Below are positions 26,161-34,551 of a stretch of DNA of 64,000 nucleotides, one piece after another. The notes below the pieces were generated by a model. The model had not been told where the DNA came from and made no database searches. It saw only the letters and a list, made by a program, of their open reading frames with translations. The position numbers were made by a program, and so were the translations under genes. Source of the DNA: Pseudomonas gingeri (GTDB lineage Bacteria > Pseudomonadota > Gammaproteobacteria > Pseudomonadales > Pseudomonadaceae). The stretch is taken from contig NZ_JACAOR010000001.1 in assembly GCF_013386115.1 (NCBI RefSeq), forward strand, positions 152,639 through 216,638, written 5' to 3'. Within the stretch, counting starts at the first letter, position 1. Every line of letters begins with the position of its first letter.

Positions 26161-28530
26161 GTGAACAACGTTTTCGATCCCCGCGAAGCCGGGCATTACA
26201 TTGCCCCGCAAGGCCTGTATGAACGCAATAAGCAGCGCCCGTTCCTGGGTCATGTCAGCTGTGACCGCAACACCCTGGTGGCCGGCCAGTGGGACGAGAT
26301 CACCCTGGTCTACGAGGTCGGCGGCAGCGGCCTGGCCGACGGCGCCTGGCTGAAGCTGGCCTTCAAGTTCTACTCCGACTGGGCCTTGTTCCAGACCTCG
26401 AATCCGACCGGCCCCAACTACGTCAGCGCCGAGTACCAGGCCGGCGAGCTGGTGCCGGGCCAGAGCCGGGCCACGGTGCAGCACCTGAAGGTGCGCTTCG
26501 ACCAGAAGGGCCACGAGCGGCCGTTCCAGAAGGCGATCATCATCGATATCGTCGACGGCTACCTGAACCCCGGCGACCGGGTCATCATCCGCCTCGGCGA
26601 TCGCCGCCAGGGCGGGGCCGGCACGCGGGTGCAGAGCTTCGTCGAGAAGGACTTCCGTTTTCGCCTGTTCATCGACCCGCTGGGCAGTTCGAAGTTTGCC
26701 GAGGTGCCGGGCGACCCGTTGCTGGATATCGTCCCGGGGCCGGCCCATGGCGTACAACTGATCGTGCCGCGGCTGGTCGGTGCCGGTGAGGCGTTCGACG
26801 TGTTGCTGCGGGTCGACGATGCCTGGGGCAATACCTGCCGCGGCTTGCCGCTCGATGGCCTGCTGACCCTGAGCGGTCCGGACGGCGAGCAGCGCCAGCA
26901 AGCGTTCCGCCTGGCGAGCGAAGGCTGGGCGATTGCCCGGTTGCAGGGCGTGGCGTTCGAGGCGGTGGGTGAGTGGCGATTGTCGGCCGCGGTGCATGCC
27001 CCTTTTGTTCGTGGGGCCCAGGCCTTTGTCACGGTCGATCCGGCCGGCAGCGCATTGCGTCCGCTGTATGCCGACCTGCATGTGCATTCCGATGACACCG
27101 TGGGCACCAATGACACGCTCTACAACCTCAGCTACGGCCGCGATGTCGCCGGGCTCGACGTGCTCGGCTACACCGCCAATGACTTCAATATCACCGAGCA
27201 GCGCTGGGACCAGGCAGTGAGGCTGATTCACGAACTCAACGAAACGGGTCGCTTTGTCTGCTATCCGGGAACCGAATGGTGCGGCAACTCCTGCGCCGGA
27301 GGCGACCGCAACGTGGTGTTCCTGCACGATCGAAAGCCTGAATTCCCCTTCGACAACCAGGGGCGGCTGGTGCGCTCCTTCGAATGGAACGAGTTCACCG
27401 CCGGCACCATCAAGCCGGGCGCCTGGCCGGTGGACGAACTCTACGCCGCCTATGCCAAGGACCCCGAAGGCCACCTGATGATGCCCCATGTCGGGGGGCG
27501 CCGCTGCAACCTCGACTGGCACCATCCGGAGCTGGAGCGGCTGATCGAAGTCGGCTCGGCCTGGGGGCAATTCCACTGGGTATATGCCGAGGCGTTGCAG
27601 CGGGGTTATCGGGTCGGTGCGGCGGCCAACAGCGACGAGCATCAGGGGCGCTGCGGTGGCGGGGTCCCGGCCACCGCGGTGTTCGGTTCCCGCGGCGGCC
27701 TGACCGGCGTGCTCGCCGAGCGTTTCGACCGTGCCAGTGTCGGCAAGGCGCTGCGCGCCCGGCGGACCTTTGCCACCACCGGCGAGCGCTCGTTTGCCAG
27801 CCTGCGCCAGGGCGAGAACTTCATGGGCGAGGTGTTCAAGGCGCCGGCCGATGCGCTGCTCGACTACCGCCTGCTGGGTGAGGCGGGCTGGGAGCAGGTC
27901 GACCTGTTCGATGGCGAGCAGTTGATCTGGTCGCGCAACCTGCACCAGGAACTGGGCTTTTCCGACCAGCGCATTCGCCTGCGCCTGGGCGGTGCGCGGA
28001 TCAAGGATCGCTACCGGGGTGCCTACTGGAGCGGCGAAATCCGCATCACCGGGGCGGTCATCAACGGCTTTCGCGCCCTGGGGCTCGATCATCCGGAGCA
28101 GACGGTGTGGCGCAAGGACGCGACGGTCCTGGCCTTTCGCACCGATACCAACGGCGACACCGATAGCCTGGAAATCGACTTGTCGCAACTGGCCGGTGCG
28201 ACCCTGGAGATCCGCAGTCGCATCGACAACTATATCAAGGTCGGCGACCCGTCCGAGCCGCAGCCTTATGTGCACGCGCCTTCGGTACTGATCCAGGTGT
28301 CCGGGGAAACGCTGCTGGCCCAGTCGCAGGTGATCGAGGAGTTGCCGGGGGCCGAACTGAAGGTTTCCCTGGAGCGGACCACCGCCGCGCCGCTGCCCCG
28401 CGAATTGCAAGGGCGTATCGATCTGGCGGAGCTGCAACTGGAACCGGGCCGCGAGCATCCCTTGTTCATCTGTGCGCGGCAGCGCGATCAGTCGCGGGTC
28501 TGGACGTCGGCGTTGTTCCTGACGCTGTAG
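26161..28530 (+). CDS. DUF3604 protein with PHP-type metallohydrolase core
   Basis: The 789-residue protein has an N-terminal beta-rich region (1-290), a PHP-like metal site and a C-terminal beta domain. DLHVHSD at residues 305-311 and NSDEH at 490-494 are the classic PHP ligands, with PHVGG and YPGTEW between them. The family DUF3604 is uncharacterised; a metal-dependent hydrolase or lyase acting on a small ester or phosphate is likely. No signal peptide is seen, so it acts in the cytoplasm on what the ABC importer brings in. I prefer the GTG at 26161, with GAGGT six bases upstream, over the GTG at 26113 that lacks a site. Confidence 0.8.
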   Translation: MNNVFDPREAGHYIAPQGLYERNKQRPFLGHVSCDRNTLVAGQWDEITLVYEVGGSGLADGAWLKLAFKFYSDWALFQTSNPTGPNYVSAEYQAGELVPGQSRATVQHLKVRFDQKGHERPFQKAIIIDIVDGYLNPGDRVIIRLGDRRQGGAGTRVQSFVEKDFRFRLFIDPLGSSKFAEVPGDPLLDIVPGPAHGVQLIVPRLVGAGEAFDVLLRVDDAWGNTCRGLPLDGLLTLSGPDGEQRQQAFRLASEGWAIARLQGVAFEAVGEWRLSAAVHAPFVRGAQAFVTVDPAGSALRPLYADLHVHSDDTVGTNDTLYNLSYGRDVAGLDVLGYTANDFNITEQRWDQAVRLIHELNETGRFVCYPGTEWCGNSCAGGDRNVVFLHDRKPEFPFDNQGRLVRSFEWNEFTAGTIKPGAWPVDELYAAYAKDPEGHLMMPHVGGRRCNLDWHHPELERLIEVGSAWGQFHWVYAEALQRGYRVGAAANSDEHQGRCGGGVPATAVFGSRGGLTGVLAERFDRASVGKALRARRTFATTGERSFASLRQGENFMGEVFKAPADALLDYRLLGEAGWEQVDLFDGEQLIWSRNLHQELGFSDQRIRLRLGGARIKDRYRGAYWSGEIRITGAVINGFRALGLDHPEQTVWRKDATVLAFRTDTNGDTDSLEIDLSQLAGATLEIRSRIDNYIKVGDPSEPQPYVHAPSVLIQVSGETLLAQSQVIEELPGAELKVSLERTTAAPLPRELQGRIDLAELQLEPGREHPLFICARQRDQSRVWTSALFLTL

Positions 28531-28536
28531 GGCGAC

Positions 28537-29505
28537 TCAGGGGCGGGGGAGCTGTTCGCGGCGGAACTGTCGCCCCAGGTCCTGGGCCAGCTCGATGAAG
28601 TTCTGCCGGGTCGGGTCCTGGTCCTCCGTCCGCACGATCAGGGTGATCGGGGCCACCAGCCGTGGACTGGCTTCGCCGATCCGGCAGTAGACGACGCTGT
28701 GGCGATGAAAACTGCGCATGGACGCCGGTACCACCGAGATTCCGGCACCGGCGGCCACCAGGTTGATGTTGGTCAGCATGCGCTCGATTTCGAAGGCGAT
28801 CTTCGGGGTGAAGCCGGCGCGCTCGCAAGCCTCCACCAGTTTGGCGTACATGCCCGGCGCGCCGTGGCGGCGCACCAGGATAAACGACTCGTCGGCCAGG
28901 TCGCCGATGGCAATCACCGGCATGGCGTCGATTTCGTCCGGGCTCAGGCCGTTGACCTGGACGTCCGCCGGCAGCAGGCGATGTCCCACCGGCAGTACCA
29001 GCAGCATTTCTTCGTTGAGCAGCCGGTACAGGGTCACGCCCCGGGGGCGGCTCACCGGTGCGCGCAGGATACCCAGGTCCATGCGCCCCAGGTTCACTTC
29101 GTCGGTCAGTTCCCCGGCATTGCCCTCGCTGAGCAGCAGCTCGACGTTGGGGTAGAGCCCGCGATAGGCGCGGATCATCCCGGGAATCAGCGGGTGGGCG
29201 GCCGCCGAGCTGGTGAAGCCGATCGACAGCTTGCCCTCCAGGCCCTGGGCCGCCCGTGCCGCGCGTTTCGAACCCTCGTCGACCCGATTGAGAATGGCCC
29301 GGGCTTCTTGCAGGAACACCTGCCCGCCGGCGGTCAGGTCGACGCCCTTGGGATGCCGCTTGAACAGGTCGAAGCCCAGTTCCTTTTCCAGCAGGCGGAT
29401 CTGGTTGCTCAGGGGCGGCTGCTGCATGTTCAGGCGTGCGGCGGCACGGGTGAAATGCAGTTCTTCGGCGACCATCAGGAAGTAACGCAGGTGTCGGAGT
29501 TCCAT
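28537..29505 (-). CDS. LysR-family transcriptional regulator
   Basis: The 322-residue protein opens with the textbook LysR domain (MELRHLRYFLMVAEELHFTRAA, then PPLSNQIRLLEKELGFDLF). The effector domain begins near residue 90. It belongs to the CatR/BenM-like group by its opening. The start is ATG at 29505; an upstream extension lacks family similarity. It converges on the DUF3604 gene (six bases between stops) and diverges from the symporter gene, so the symporter is its likeliest target. Confidence 0.9.
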   Translation of the reverse strand: MELRHLRYFLMVAEELHFTRAAARLNMQQPPLSNQIRLLEKELGFDLFKRHPKGVDLTAGGQVFLQEARAILNRVDEGSKRAARAAQGLEGKLSIGFTSSAAAHPLIPGMIRAYRGLYPNVELLLSEGNAGELTDEVNLGRMDLGILRAPVSRPRGVTLYRLLNEEMLLVLPVGHRLLPADVQVNGLSPDEIDAMPVIAIGDLADESFILVRRHGAPGMYAKLVEACERAGFTPKIAFEIERMLTNINLVAAGAGISVVPASMRSFHRHSVVYCRIGEASPRLVAPITLIVRTEDQDPTRQNFIELAQDLGRQFRREQLPRP

Positions 29506-29663
29506 GGGGCTTCTTTTAGTGTGAGGGGCTGTTGTTGCCAGTACCTTCGAACCGCCTCGATTGTAACGGCAGGCCTGTCGCGCGGCCATGTGCGAAATCG
29601 GGCGTGAGTGCTGGCCCGTATGCCAGTACCATGGGCGAGGATCGACAGGCGACGGTGCGGCGG

Positions 29664-30953
29664 ATGGGGTTGGGGTTCTTCAAGCGGGGCGTGGTACAGA
29701 TTCTGATCGCGGTCGCCTGCGGCATCGCCCTCGGGCGTTGGCATCCGGCGCTGGCGGTGGAAATGAAACCCCTCAGCGACGGTTTCGTCCGATTGATCGG
29801 CATGCCCATCAGCCTGCTGGTGTTCGCCCTGGTGGTCTCGGGTATCGCCGGCATGCGCAGCCAGGCCGAAGCGGCCAAGATCGGCGGCAAGGCCTTGCTG
29901 TTTTTCGCCCTGATGACCCTGTTATCGCTGCTGATCGGTGTCGCGGCGGCGTTGTTGCTGCATCCGGGCAACGATCTGGGGCCGGGATTTCCCCTGGATG
30001 AGCTGTCGAGCCTGACCTCGTCGAGCGAGTATTTCCTCGCCCAGTGGCGGCAGTGGCAGTTCTCCGAGGCCACGCTGGCAACCATCCCGGGCAGTTTTTT
30101 CGGCGCCTTCGCCCAGGGCAATATCCAGCAGGTGCTGTTGCTCGCCCTGATGTTCGGCGTCGCCCTGGCCTGGAGCGGCGAGCGCGGGGCACCGGTACGG
30201 CAGATGATCGAGCTGTTGCTCGAACTGTTGTTCAGCCTGATGAACCTGATTCTCAAGCTGGCGCCCCTGGCGGCCTTCGGCGCCATCGCTTTCACCATCG
30301 GCCGGTACGGGGTCGGCTCGATGGTGCCGTTGCTCAAGTTCGTCGCCACCCTGTACCTGGCCAGCGTGGTCTTTATCGTGCTGGTCCTGGGACTGGTCAG
30401 CCAGCTCGCGGGCGTCAGTCTCTGGCGTCTGCTGCTGTATGTGAAGGACGAGCTGGCACTGGTGCTGTTCACCACCTCGTCGATTGCCGCGCTGCCGGGC
30501 CTGATCGCCAGGATGGAGCGCCTGGGCTGTTCGCCGGCGGTGGTGCGACTGGTCATGCCGGCGGGGTATTCGTTCAACCTCAACGGCACCAACCTGTACC
30601 TGGCGGTGGCGGTGATCTTCCTGGCCCAGGTCCAGGAGATTCCCTTGAGCCTGGCCCAACTGGTGATGCTGGTGCTGGTGGCCTCGCTGACTTCCAAGGG
30701 CGCCACCAGCGTGACCGGCTCGGCCTTTGTCGCCCTGACCGCCACCCTCGGTGCGCTGCCGTTCCTGCCCACCGAAGGCGTGGTCCTGCTGCTGGGCGTC
30801 GAGCGGCTGATGAAATGCCGCTCGCTGACCAACGCCATCGGCAACTGCGTGGCCTGCGTGGCCATTGCCCGCTGGGATAACGCCCTTGACCGCGAGGTGC
30901 TGCGGCGTGAACTCAAGGCGCCGTTTTCAGCAGGGCCGACAGCGCCTGACTGA
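29664..30953 (+). CDS. Dicarboxylate/amino acid:cation symporter (DAACS family)
   Basis: The 429-residue membrane protein has the DctA/GltP fold. Typical motifs are MKPLSDGFVRLI near residue 33, the serine-rich hairpin VLFTTSSIAALPGL near 270, and the substrate-binding NLNGTNLYLAVAVIF of helix 7. I use ATG 29664 because the family opener (about 15 residues before the first helix) starts there; ATG 29631 or GTG 29655 are possible. Its 3' end overlaps the convergent glycosyltransferase gene by 41 bases. It probably imports a C4-dicarboxylate or acidic amino acid. Confidence 0.85.
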   Translation: MGLGFFKRGVVQILIAVACGIALGRWHPALAVEMKPLSDGFVRLIGMPISLLVFALVVSGIAGMRSQAEAAKIGGKALLFFALMTLLSLLIGVAAALLLHPGNDLGPGFPLDELSSLTSSSEYFLAQWRQWQFSEATLATIPGSFFGAFAQGNIQQVLLLALMFGVALAWSGERGAPVRQMIELLLELLFSLMNLILKLAPLAAFGAIAFTIGRYGVGSMVPLLKFVATLYLASVVFIVLVLGLVSQLAGVSLWRLLLYVKDELALVLFTTSSIAALPGLIARMERLGCSPAVVRLVMPAGYSFNLNGTNLYLAVAVIFLAQVQEIPLSLAQLVMLVLVASLTSKGATSVTGSAFVALTATLGALPFLPTEGVVLLLGVERLMKCRSLTNAIGNCVACVAIARWDNALDREVLRRELKAPFSAGPTAPD

Positions 30954-32760
30954 GCGCCTGCGGGCGGCCGCTGAACAGCCTCTGCAGCGCTTCGGGGCGC
31001 TCCAGCTGGCGATAGAGCGCCTCGCGCTCGGCAAAGTTGCCGGCCAGACGGCAGGCGGCGCGGATGTACTCTTCCAGGGTATGGGTGATGGTCCAGTCCG
31101 GCAGGCCGACCCGGCGGAACAAGCCCTCGTCGATATGCTCGAACACTTCCGGCCCGGTCTTGCAGATCCCGGGCAGACCCACGGTCAGGGCGTCGATGAT
31201 GCCGTTGGTATTGCCGAAGGGCAGGGGGCTGAGGAACAGGTCGCACTGGTTGAAGATCGCCAGGTAGTCCTGGTACGGCTGGTGGGCATACACCACCGCC
31301 TGCGGCACGTAGCGCTGGATCAGCCGGAGCACCTGCGGATAGAGCAGGCCCTGGGCCTGGCCGATCAGGAAGTGCAGGCGCACTTCGCGACCATGGAGTC
31401 GCGGCGTCAGCTCGACGATCTTCTGGCAGGCCAGGAGAAAGCGCGGGTTGAGCTTCATCGTAGTCGCCGCGATGGCGATATGCACCAGCGGCGAGTCCTG
31501 GCGTTGACGCTTGGGCAGCGGCACCGCATGGGCCGATGGGCGATACGGCTGGCCGTCGGCGGGCAGGCGCAACAGCCGTTCGCTGAAGCAGGCCGGGTCG
31601 CCGATGAAATCTTCTTCGACACTGATGTAGTCGATATGCCGCGAGCGGGTGGTCGCCGGATGCCCGAGGGCGGCGACCTGCAACGGCGCCAGGCGCAGGT
31701 TGCTGGCGAACAGGGTGATCGGGAACATGCCGACGCTGGGCATGTAGAACACCTGCGGCGCCCATGCCTGCGCGACGTTCCTGAGCTGGCGCAGGCAGGC
31801 ATAGAGGTCGTCAGGCTCGTCGAAGGCGACAAAGTGCTCGAAGACCTCGCGGCCGGCATCGTCGACATTGGCCTGGTAGCCGATGGCGACCAGCTGGAAA
31901 TCCGCGCGGGCGGCTTCCAGGGTCCTGGAGTGGGTGCGATAGATCGAGTGTCCGGCGGAAAACCATTCGAGCAGGACCAGCATCACCGGTTTGCCGGAGG
32001 TGGCGGGACGTGGCGCCGCGGTCGGCAGGTCGAGGATATCCGCGGCGGCGAGCTTGCGTTCCACCAGGCGGTTGATCGAGGCCTTGATGTCATGGCGCTG
32101 GGGCAGGTCGGCGTAGCTGCAGTGCATGTAGGCATCGTGCAGGATGCCCACGGGCAGGGTGTCCAGGCTGTCGATTTCCTCCAGCCGGCGCGGCAGCCAG
32201 GCCAGCAGCGCCTCGCGCTTGGAGTGGGCGGCCTGGGTGCCGATCAGTCGGGGGGAGAGCAAGGCCATGAACAACGCCGCGGCGATATCGCGGTTCTGCC
32301 GCCAGAGCAGTTCGACATCCAGCGGCACTTCCGATTCCGCCGAGTAGAGCACGCAGAACTTCACCAGGTCGGTGCTGCTGACCTGGAAGTCCTCGGCCGT
32401 CGGCCCCAGGGTATTCAACGATTGCAGCAGGTGGTCGGCGTTGACGAAGGCGCTGGCGGCGAACAGTGACGACAGCCAGCGCTGGAAATGGATCAGTTGG
32501 CCGAAGCCATCCGGGCTGATGCGAAAGCCGGGATCGGAGAACAGCGCCGAGATGGCGCTGGTCAGGCGGGTCAGGGCGTGGGCCTCCAGTTCCGCGGCGG
32601 GCAGGGCCGGCGATACCGCCAGGGAAAAGGTATTGGACAGTTTGCCGTAGTGGCGATCGATCAACAGCAGCAGGCGCACCAGCTCGCGCGCCGCGGCTTC
32701 ATGGTTGCGGGAGTAGCAGAGGAACTCGAAGTGCTCCAGCGAATAGTTGTCTTCGGGCAT
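30913..32760 (-). CDS. HMW1C-family cytoplasmic N-glycosyltransferase (GT41-like)
   Basis: The 615-residue protein matches HMW1C / A. pleuropneumoniae NGT in length and motifs: an all-alpha N-terminal domain (1-240) and a GT-B fold with SIYRTHS ending in H277 (271-278), MKLNP (K436), and PFGNTNGIIDALT (514-526) followed by CKTGPEVFEHIDEGLFRR. In the studied enzymes these regions carry the catalytic histidine and bind the UDP-hexose. Such enzymes transfer single hexoses from UDP-glucose or -galactose to Asn in NxS/T sequons of a TpsA adhesin before export. The TpsA two genes upstream has over 30 sequons, so it is the obvious substrate. The start at 32760 begins the family domain. Confidence 0.9.
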   Translation of the reverse strand: MPEDNYSLEHFEFLCYSRNHEAAARELVRLLLLIDRHYGKLSNTFSLAVSPALPAAELEAHALTRLTSAISALFSDPGFRISPDGFGQLIHFQRWLSSLFAASAFVNADHLLQSLNTLGPTAEDFQVSSTDLVKFCVLYSAESEVPLDVELLWRQNRDIAAALFMALLSPRLIGTQAAHSKREALLAWLPRRLEEIDSLDTLPVGILHDAYMHCSYADLPQRHDIKASINRLVERKLAAADILDLPTAAPRPATSGKPVMLVLLEWFSAGHSIYRTHSRTLEAARADFQLVAIGYQANVDDAGREVFEHFVAFDEPDDLYACLRQLRNVAQAWAPQVFYMPSVGMFPITLFASNLRLAPLQVAALGHPATTRSRHIDYISVEEDFIGDPACFSERLLRLPADGQPYRPSAHAVPLPKRQRQDSPLVHIAIAATTMKLNPRFLLACQKIVELTPRLHGREVRLHFLIGQAQGLLYPQVLRLIQRYVPQAVVYAHQPYQDYLAIFNQCDLFLSPLPFGNTNGIIDALTVGLPGICKTGPEVFEHIDEGLFRRVGLPDWTITHTLEEYIRAACRLAGNFAEREALYRQLERPEALQRLFSGRPQALSQALSALLKTAP

Positions 32761-32821
32761 CGAATGGGCCTTTGGTGAAAGAGCGTGTATTTGCCGGTGC
32801 TGTGGTGGCTGCCGGGGCCTC

Positions 32822-32962
32822 TTCGCGGGCAAGCCCGCTCCCACGGGATTTATGTGGAGGTACCTGTTGCATGGTCCAGGACTCCTTGGGGGCCCTTCGC
32901 GGGCAAGCCCGCTCCCACAGAGGTACGCAACAATCCTGTGGGAGCGGGCTTGCCCGCGAAGG
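32822..32962. repeat. REP elements, including an inverted pair (REPIN)
   Basis: Three copies of the Pseudomonas extragenic palindrome occur: 32822-32844, 32896-32918, and inverted at 32938-32960. Copies two and three form one large hairpin with perfect 27-base arms (32894-32920 and 32936-32962) and a 15-base loop. They fill the 267-base gap between the lyase and glycosyltransferase genes of the same operon, and could affect mRNA decay or termination between them. Confidence 0.92.
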
Positions 32963-33027
32963 CGGCCTCAAGGGCGCCGGCAAGTTCGAGGATCATCCCC
33001 CGAACCTGCCGGCGCCGCGATCCACCC

Positions 33028-34551
33028 TTAACGGCCCAGCGCAAAAAACGCCTTGTCCAGATTAGCCGAAGCCGTCGCCAGTTTCTGTTTCTGCTCCTTG
33101 ACCCAGTTTTCGTCGACGCCGAGGCTGGCCTGTTCCGCCGCCAGCATCCGATCCACTTCGGCACGCTGCGGGCCGCCGAGTCCCTTGCTCGACTCGATCA
33201 TGTTCTGCGCGGTCAGGGATTTGCGGAACTGCGCCTGGGTCAGCGGGAACTGCACATTCTGCATATCGAAGGCCTTCAGCGCTTCGCCGTAGATCTTCTG
33301 GACCTCGGCGAAGGGGATGTCCGCCGGTTTCATCTTGTTGGTGCGCCCGTAGGTCACCAGGTCCGAGGCGAAGTGATGGCCGACGCGGAACGGCACATTG
33401 GAGTCGCGCTGCAGGACGTCCGCCAGTTCCGTGGTGGTGGAGTAGTCGGCGTCGATTTCCTGGAGGGCCCGATCCTTGTCGATCTGCAGGTTGCTCATCA
33501 GGTCGGCGAGCATCTGGAACGAGCTGGCGGTGAGGTCCAGGGTCTTTTCCACCTGGTCGCGCTTGTAGTCCGGCATGCCCGGGGTCACGTTGTGCGCTTC
33601 GAACTGGTAGGTCATGGCGCCGCCGACCACATCGCTGGCCTGCAGGCGCAGCAGGTTCAGGCCGTAGGGGTTGCGCTTCTGCGGCATGATGCTGCTGGTA
33701 CCGGTCAGGCGGCCTTCGGTGATCATGATCCACGGGTAGGGCTGGTGGTACTGGGTGTGCATGTCCTGCACCAGGCTGCCGATGGTGGTCGCGGCATTGC
33801 TGCAGATGCCGGTCAGCTCCATGCCGGTGTCCAGGGCGCCCAGTTGCGCGGCGTCATAGGAGTTTTCCACGGGACCGTCGAAGCCCAGCAGTTCGGCCAG
33901 TTGCTTGCGGTCGACCGGGAAGCTCGATGTGCCCAGGGCTCCCGAGCCCAGTGGGCTGAGGTTGAGACGGGCATAGGCCTGGCGCAGGCGCTCGGCATCG
34001 CGGTCGAACACGGCGCTGAAGGCCAGCAGGTAGTGGGCGTAGGTGGTCGGCTGGGCCTGGACGCCGTTGGTGTAGGCCGGGACCAGGGTATCGCGGTTCT
34101 CCGCGGCCAGCTTGAGGAACACGGCCTTGGACTTGTTCATCGAGTCCAGCAGGCTCAACACACGCTCGCGCTGCATCAGGCGCCGGGTGGTGGACAGGAT
34201 GTCCTGGCGGCTGCGTCCGGAGTGCATGCGCGAACCGTCGGGACCGGCGATGGCGAGGATCAGCGGCTCGTACTTCAGGTAGTCGGCCGGCCGCTCGGCC
34301 CCCGGCCGGTTGCCTTCATTGATGACCTGCTCGACGGCCGAGACGATCTTCTTGCCCAGGTCGGGCGGGACGATCTTGTTGTCGATCACCATCACGGTCG
34401 AAGCCTTGTTCATTTCCCCCAGGAAATAGAAATAGTCATGGGGCTCCTTGGCGTCGGCGGCATTCGCCGCGCCCATGGCCAGCATCAGCAACGGTCCGAG
34501 GGCCAGCCGGCTGAGACGAAACGGAGGGCAGGTCGGCTTAAGGTTCTTCAT
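33028..34551 (-). CDS. Periplasmic argininosuccinate-lyase/fumarase-superfamily protein
   Basis: The 507-residue protein has a Sec signal peptide (positive start, hydrophobic 17-30, cleavage after ANA near residue 32) followed by a full lyase-superfamily body. Visible signatures are HSGRSRQDI, LSPLGSGALGT and GTSSIMPQKRNP, the last being the mobile catalytic loop with its serine. In ArgH the segment reads THLQRAQP with the catalytic-site histidine; here it reads TNGVQAQP, so that His is Asn. ArgH is normally cytosolic, so export is unusual. It overlaps the TpsA stop by 14 bases and precedes the glycosyltransferase, so it belongs to the adhesin operon. Its reaction is unknown. Confidence 0.85.
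   Translation of the reverse strand: MKNLKPTCPPFRLSRLALGPLLMLAMGAANAADAKEPHDYFYFLGEMNKASTVMVIDNKIVPPDLGKKIVSAVEQVINEGNRPGAERPADYLKYEPLILAIAGPDGSRMHSGRSRQDILSTTRRLMQRERVLSLLDSMNKSKAVFLKLAAENRDTLVPAYTNGVQAQPTTYAHYLLAFSAVFDRDAERLRQAYARLNLSPLGSGALGTSSFPVDRKQLAELLGFDGPVENSYDAAQLGALDTGMELTGICSNAATTIGSLVQDMHTQYHQPYPWIMITEGRLTGTSSIMPQKRNPYGLNLLRLQASDVVGGAMTYQFEAHNVTPGMPDYKRDQVEKTLDLTASSFQMLADLMSNLQIDKDRALQEIDADYSTTTELADVLQRDSNVPFRVGHHFASDLVTYGRTNKMKPADIPFAEVQKIYGEALKAFDMQNVQFPLTQAQFRKSLTAQNMIESSKGLGGPQRAEVDRMLAAEQASLGVDENWVKEQKQKLATASANLDKAFFALGR

Noticed and set aside
25300..28458. Minus-strand open frame of 1052 codons opposite the permease and DUF3604 genes
   Set aside because: Both opposing genes are well supported by motifs; the minus frame is low-complexity shadow sequence.
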